From Planctomycetia bacterium (GTDB lineage Bacteria; Planctomycetota; Planctomycetia; Gemmatales; Gemmataceae), in NCBI GenBank assembly GCA_022616395.1, contig JAKEEV010000472.1, forward strand, positions 1 through 18,110: a stretch of DNA of 18,110 nt, in the 5' to 3' direction. A program made the translations under genes and the position numbers. Under the pieces are notes generated by a model. The model did no database searches. It was not told the origin of the DNA and worked only from the letters and a program-made list of their open reading frames with translations. Of this stretch, positions 14,680 to 18,110 are shown piece after piece (the first letter of the stretch is position 1; each line of letters begins with the position of its first letter).

Positions 14680-15432
14680 TCAAATAGCCGCGCGTTGTGG
14701 TCGCGCAACTTGATCGCGGATCCAGTCGTACCAGTCGGCAAGCCCGTCTCCGTGAAGCGCTGAAATCGGAATCACACGCAGCTCGGAATTCACAGCGCGG
14801 ACGCCATCCAGGAATCGATCCAAGTTGAACGGCACATGCGCAAGCAGATCCATCTTGTTCAAGAGCACGATTTCGCCAGCGCGGAACATATGCGGATACT
14901 TCAGTGGCTTGTCGTCTCCTTCCGGGACCGAACACACAACCACCTTCGCGCGCTCGCCAAGATCGAACAGCGCTGGACACACGAGGTTGCCAACATTCTC
15001 GACGAAGACCACCGACCCACTCACCGGCGCAAGTTCACTCAGTGCGCGGGCAACCATTGACGCATCAAGATGGCACGCGACACCGGTATTAATCTGAATC
15101 GCCCGGCAGCCCGCGGCTCGAATGCGCTGAGCGTCTCGGTCGGTCTCCTGATCGCCTTCGATGACCGATACGGGAAACTCGGCGGCAAGGTCGCGGACGG
15201 TGCGTTCCAGTAGCGTTGTCTTCCCGGCACCAGGCGAACTCACGAGATTGAGCGCCAGAACGCTTCGACCAGCGAGCCAGCCGCGATTGTACTCCGCGAG
15301 TCGGTCGTTCTTGTCCAGTACATCGCGCTCAACGCGCACACGCGTGGTCTGACCTTCAGCGTCGTGCGTGTGGGGGTGACCGTTACCGTGATGGTGGCTG
15401 TGACTGTGTTCGTCGGCATTGGGCTTGCACAT
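14680..15432 (-). CDS. hypB: Hydrogenase nickel-insertion GTPase HypB
   Basis: A 250-residue protein; ATG 15432 lies 2 nt after the hypA stop. The N-terminus is His-rich (SHSHHHGNGHPHTH, residues 10-23), a nickel-storage type extension, with Cys2 before it. GTPase motifs: P-loop SPGAGKTT (66-73), ENVGNLVCP (145-153) and NKMD (192-195). The G-domain metal site residues known from the family are present as C120-H121 and C152. It dimerises with GTP and, with HypA, delivers nickel to the hydrogenase large-subunit precursor in the cytoplasm. Its place after hypA in the hydrogenase operon fits this job. Confidence 0.96.
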   Translation of the reverse strand: MCKPNADEHSHSHHHGNGHPHTHDAEGQTTRVRVERDVLDKNDRLAEYNRGWLAGRSVLALNLVSSPGAGKTTLLERTVRDLAAEFPVSVIEGDQETDRDAQRIRAAGCRAIQINTGVACHLDASMVARALSELAPVSGSVVFVENVGNLVCPALFDLGERAKVVVCSVPEGDDKPLKYPHMFRAGEIVLLNKMDLLAHVPFNLDRFLDGVRAVNSELRVIPISALHGDGLADWYDWIRDQVARPQRAAI

Positions 15433-15434
15433 GG

Positions 15435-15764
15435 TCAGATGATCTCCAGTTCTCGAACTCGCAGTTCATCACCCGCGAGCCATTCCAGATCGGTGCATCC
15501 GCAACTGCACTCCCCGAATGGCTTCTCTAACGGAACCTCATTGTTGCACGCGCGGCACCGGGCGCGGCCGGGCGTTTCCACAATCTCCAGCTTCGCGCCT
15601 TCCACCGCGGTCCCTTCCGCACACAGCTCGAAGCAGAACCGTACTGCGTCAGGGAACACGCCAGAGAGCTTGCCGATTTCCAGCACCACACGCGCGATGC
15701 GCTGACCCTTTGCATGTTCCTCCGCAATGGCAACGACTTCTTGCGTGATTCCCAGTTCATGCAC
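15435..15764 (-). CDS. hypA: Hydrogenase nickel-metallochaperone HypA
   Basis: A 109-residue protein, the usual HypA length. It starts at GTG 15764, overlapping the endopeptidase stop by 8 nt, so translation is coupled. The N-terminus M-H-E carries His2, the family's nickel ligand. The zinc domain has C70-x2-C73 and, in place of a plain second CxxC, the cluster ECSCGC (C86, C88, C90). It ends with LAGDELRVRELEII, the typical HypA C-terminal strand. It hands nickel to the hydrogenase large subunit together with HypB. The second cysteine group is a variant worth noting, but the fold signature is otherwise clear. Confidence 0.95.
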   Translation of the reverse strand: MHELGITQEVVAIAEEHAKGQRIARVVLEIGKLSGVFPDAVRFCFELCAEGTAVEGAKLEIVETPGRARCRACNNEVPLEKPFGECSCGCTDLEWLAGDELRVRELEII

Positions 15765-16242
15765 GGCGCAGCTCCGCGACGAGCGATTCGACCAGCGTAA
15801 TGGCCTCCGCGATTGCCGCTTGCACTGGCTCGCTCAATCCCATTACACCCTCGTCTTCCGGGCCGAGTTCCGCTGGCTCACAACCCACCAAATACAGCCG
15901 CGGAAATGTTCCTCCGAGCGACTTCAGCAGATAGAACGCATTCGGCAAATCGACTCCGTGAGTCTGCATTGTTGCTGGTGGAATCTTCCACTCTTCCGGA
16001 GTGAGTTCGAGCACGTGGAGTGTGCCAGGCTCAGTGTCGCGGTTGATCGCGTCTATCAGAATCAGCCCACGGTAGTCTTCGAGCAGCGCATAAGCCAGAT
16101 CGTGGCCACGGATGCCAAAGTCCCGAACTGTGACACCAACCGGCAACGCGCGGTCAGCGATTCGGCGGACGACCTCCACTCCGAAGGCATCATCACCCCG
16201 AAAGATGTTCCCAACGCCAGCGATCAGAATGCGCGGAGTCAT
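15757..16242 (-). CDS. Hydrogenase maturation endopeptidase (HycI/HupD family)
   Basis: A 161-residue protein. ATG 16242 overlaps the upstream stop as ATGA. The opening ILIAGVGNIFRGDDAFGVEV is the family signature. The three nickel-sensing positions known from HybD (E16, D62, H93) correspond to D18, D64 (LILIDAI) and H95 (MQTHGVDL), so the protein should be active. It removes the C-terminal extension of the large subunit once nickel is in place, cutting after the His of the DPCxxCxxH motif. The large-subunit gene in this operon has such an extension, which supports the pairing. It acts in the cytoplasm. Confidence 0.94.
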   Translation of the reverse strand: MTPRILIAGVGNIFRGDDAFGVEVVRRIADRALPVGVTVRDFGIRGHDLAYALLEDYRGLILIDAINRDTEPGTLHVLELTPEEWKIPPATMQTHGVDLPNAFYLLKSLGGTFPRLYLVGCEPAELGPEDEGVMGLSEPVQAAIAEAITLVESLVAELRRA

Positions 16243-17354
16243 GCGACATCTCCGGCAAGCGGTTCAACTTCATCTGCCCGGAAGAAAAAGCGGTGCCCGA
16301 TCTGTCTCGCTTCGCCAAGATCGCGGCCAGGATCATCATCGACCGTCACCGCGAAGTATCGAACCCCCTCGAAGTCTTCTTCGATTGAAACGATTGCCGC
16401 AGTCTTGCCCGCGAGCAAGACATCGAACGCATCAGCGCGCCCACGAGGGTGAAGGCGAACCCGGTCGCCCGGTTGCAAGCTCTCGGAGCGGATTGCACCG
16501 TGCATCCGGGCGAGCGTTGAGGGCGGTAGAGCTTCGACACGTTCGAGGATCGCTCGCGTGCGCGGATCGGCTGCCAGCTCGCGTTTCTCATCGTCCGTCA
16601 GCGTCAGCACGCGAAGCGCGAGCATCTCGTCTATCTCCGTCCCGTCAAAGAAGTCTCCGGCGCTTTCGGGCGCGATGCGCGGATAGTCCGGCAGAATGAT
16701 CGGCGACGCAAGCATCGTGTCGCGCGAACCGGGTTCGCCCACAAGCACCGGCCATACTCCTTCGTTGCGGCACTCTTCCGCCAGCGCACGCAGTTCCGCA
16801 GGCGGATCGGTCAGCGAGACGAACTCGCCGCCGCGAACGCGCAGCGCGACGTGAGCGGACGCGAGCGTGTGCAACGCGAGTTCATCGCGATCAGTCGAGC
16901 CAGCCAGACTCAGATTCCGCACGCACACAGTCGTGCGGAAGACGCGCTCCGCGACGTGTGTTGCCGCGAGTTCGACCACGCCGGCGATTGCGCGCTGAAT
17001 GCATGCGTCTGGTTGCATCGCCGGGAATGCGAAGGGTTCGTCTCGCTTCGGTTCGGCGAGCGCGAACTCCTGGATCGCGACTTCGCGCTCCGTTGCTTCT
17101 TGCCACGTCTGAGTGGTTTCATCGGTTCGCATCAGCGGGTGAAGGAATCGCGCCCGGACGAAGAGCCGAGTTGACTCGTCTCCGACAACCAGGCACTCGG
17201 CTTGAAGGACCGATGGTTCGCCAGAGTCGCACGGCACAAGCCCGCCGATTGTCCAGCGGTGCTGGTTCTTGAGCGCGCTTGCGCGGTACGGATACAGACT
17301 GTACCCCTCATAGAGCAGTGCGCGCGCGATGGGTTCAACGGCTGCGGGATTCAT
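16239..17354 (-). CDS. Conserved hydrogenase-operon accessory protein of unknown function
   Basis: A 371-residue protein; ATG 17354 follows the upstream stop by 3 nt and its own stop overlaps the endopeptidase start. The N-terminus LLYEGYSLYPYRASALKNQ looks strongly conserved and recalls uncharacterised proteins of group 1h/5 [NiFe]-hydrogenase clusters. I identify the type by this phrase and context, not by a search. There is no signal peptide or membrane segment. An acidic middle region reads FDGTEIDEMLALRVLTLTDDEKRE, and the C-terminal part (QPGDRVRLHPRGRADAFDVLLAGK) looks like a small beta-barrel. It is probably a cytoplasmic assembly or maturation factor; no catalytic motif is seen. Confidence 0.85.
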   Translation of the reverse strand: MNPAAVEPIARALLYEGYSLYPYRASALKNQHRWTIGGLVPCDSGEPSVLQAECLVVGDESTRLFVRARFLHPLMRTDETTQTWQEATEREVAIQEFALAEPKRDEPFAFPAMQPDACIQRAIAGVVELAATHVAERVFRTTVCVRNLSLAGSTDRDELALHTLASAHVALRVRGGEFVSLTDPPAELRALAEECRNEGVWPVLVGEPGSRDTMLASPIILPDYPRIAPESAGDFFDGTEIDEMLALRVLTLTDDEKRELAADPRTRAILERVEALPPSTLARMHGAIRSESLQPGDRVRLHPRGRADAFDVLLAGKTAAIVSIEEDFEGVRYFAVTVDDDPGRDLGEARQIGHRFFFRADEVEPLAGDVA

Positions 17355-17357
17355 GTG

Positions 17358-17876
17358 TCACTCCGTTGCGCGGGGAATGACTGGTAACGACAATCGACCG
17401 TCTGGAGCGCGATCCCAGGCTTCCTCGAACTCCAAACTCTCCACATCAGGCACCGCGTCGATCACCAACTCGCCCGCCAGCGCGCGAAGTCGCTCTCCCG
17501 CGGCGGAGTTGCCGCGTAATCGCACGCGCACGACTACCTCACTCGCACTCACTAGCTCGACATCTCCTCCGAGCGAATGAAAGTGCGGTCGAGCCTGTTC
17601 CAGCGCACGACTTACCCGCTCTTCAGCAAACAGCGGATGAAGACCATGCAGGAGCAACAACCCGCTGAGGCAGACATCATCCACGATTCGCGACGCGGCT
17701 TCACAGCCAGCCAGTTCGAGCACGCGTCTCAACCCAGAGGCGTGAATGTCCAGGATCACGCGAACGAGCTGCCGGGCGGCTTCGCGTGCCGCAGTGTCTG
17801 GCAGTTCCTCCAGAGAGCGCACCAGTTCTGCCACGCGCGAGAACTTGTTGCGAAACTCCGCACTCTCCGCGCTCAC
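17358..17876 (-). CDS. NifU-like domain protein lacking the Fe-S cysteines
   Basis: A 172-residue protein. The start is GTG 17876, overlapping the large-subunit stop as GTGA; a longer frame from 17981 would run inside the hydrogenase gene. Residues 1-85 form a helical domain (LVRSLEEL to LLLLHGLHPLF). Residues 88-150 match the NifU C-terminal domain: ARPHFHSLGGDVELV, then VVVRVRLRG and VPDVESLEF. In functional scaffolds G-S-C-x-G-C follows the strand; here positions 124 and 127 are Ser and Gly, so the Fe-S binding pair is missing. The only cysteines are C58 and C69, elsewhere. It is probably a structural or assembly partner for the hydrogenase rather than an Fe-S donor. NifU-domain genes are typical of group 1h hydrogenase clusters. 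Confidence 0.85.
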   Translation of the reverse strand: MSAESAEFRNKFSRVAELVRSLEELPDTAAREAARQLVRVILDIHASGLRRVLELAGCEAASRIVDDVCLSGLLLLHGLHPLFAEERVSRALEQARPHFHSLGGDVELVSASEVVVRVRLRGNSAAGERLRALAGELVIDAVPDVESLEFEEAWDRAPDGRLSLPVIPRATE

Positions 17877-18110
17877 GAGGCACCTCCGCTGACTGGCCCT
17901 TGCACGCCATACATCGGAGCGTGCCTCACCTGAATCTCCTTCCCATCGCCAAGATACATGTGAACTCCGCACGGCAGGCACGGGTCGAAGCTGCGCACCG
18001 TTCGCATGATGTCGATGCCCTTGAAGTTCTCCGGGCCGTTCTCCTCGAAGATCGGCGAATTCGCGACCGCGTCTTCATACGGGCCGGGTGTGCCGAACGA
18101 GTCGCGTGGG
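17873..18110 (-). CDS. [NiFe]-hydrogenase large subunit, C-terminal part
   Basis: The last 78 residues are in the window; the gene continues past the right edge. It contains VRSFDPCLPCGVH, the C-terminal (L2) nickel-iron ligand motif with both cysteines and the His after which maturation cleavage occurs. A 28-residue tail starting MYLGDGKEIQV follows the His and should be removed by the endopeptidase encoded downstream. Upstream in the fragment are NSPIFEENGPENFKGIDIM residues typical of the subunit's end. The motif and neighbours resemble group 1h/5 (HhyL-type) uptake enzymes that oxidise trace H2, but only the end is visible, so the subgroup is inference. It is the first visible gene of the operon. 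Confidence 0.95.
   Translation of the reverse strand, partial: PRDSFGTPGPYEDAVANSPIFEENGPENFKGIDIMRTVRSFDPCLPCGVHMYLGDGKEIQVRHAPMYGVQGPVSGGAS

Noticed and set aside
1..18110. CRISPR arrays, tRNA or rRNA genes, IS elements
   Set aside because: No regular direct-repeat/spacer pattern, no cloverleaf or rRNA-like segment, and no transposase motif was seen on either strand.

Overview
The window looks like a planctomycete chromosome, most likely of the Gemmataceae. It is GC-rich. It carries two DUF1559 pseudopilin-like proteins (GFTLIELLVVIAIIAILIGL N-terminus), a planctomycete-type cytochrome c fused to WD40 repeats, an exported PQQ-type beta-propeller and a DUF1559-linked lipoprotein. This assignment rests on family content only; no marker RNA is present.

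Layout. (1) 1-4397, plus strand: the tail of an upstream gene, then cytochrome c/WD40, PQQ-propeller and DUF1559 genes, ended by a 17-bp hairpin at 4436-4480. (2) 4481-4981: gene-poor, unusually G/T-rich DNA between convergent genes, perhaps holding a 42-codon ORF coupled to the TPR gene. (3) 4982-9078, minus strand: DUF1559 pseudopilin, lipoprotein, histidine-rich membrane protein and membrane-TPR protein, with hairpins in two of the gaps. (4) 9429-12842, plus strand: an NtrC-type sigma54 activator, then a near-consensus sigma54 promoter in front of a 60-codon ORF, a second small ORF with a perfect Shine-Dalgarno, an Rcp1-type response regulator and an exported peroxiredoxin. (5) 12864-12937: a perfect 33-bp inverted repeat between convergent genes. 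(6) 12948-18110, minus strand: a [NiFe]-hydrogenase operon running in from beyond the right edge. Its order is large subunit (C-terminus only), NifU-like protein without its cysteines, a 371-residue accessory protein, maturation endopeptidase, hypA, hypB, and a PAS-PAS histidine kinase broken by a one-base frameshift.

How the genes may work together. The operon's overlapping, translationally coupled genes supply nickel delivery (HypA, HypB) and C-terminal processing (endopeptidase) for the hydrogenase. The L2 motif DPCLPCGVH with a 28-residue tail, plus the NifU-like and accessory genes, resembles the high-affinity H2-scavenging group 1h (formerly group 5) clusters; that is inference. The kinase starts 12 nt after hypB. 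Its catalytic type is the kind that pairs with Rcp1-like single-domain regulators, and one is encoded just across the inverted repeat. The most novel-looking element is the sigma54 promoter plus two tandem small ORFs whose C-termini resemble each other, next to a sigma54 activator.
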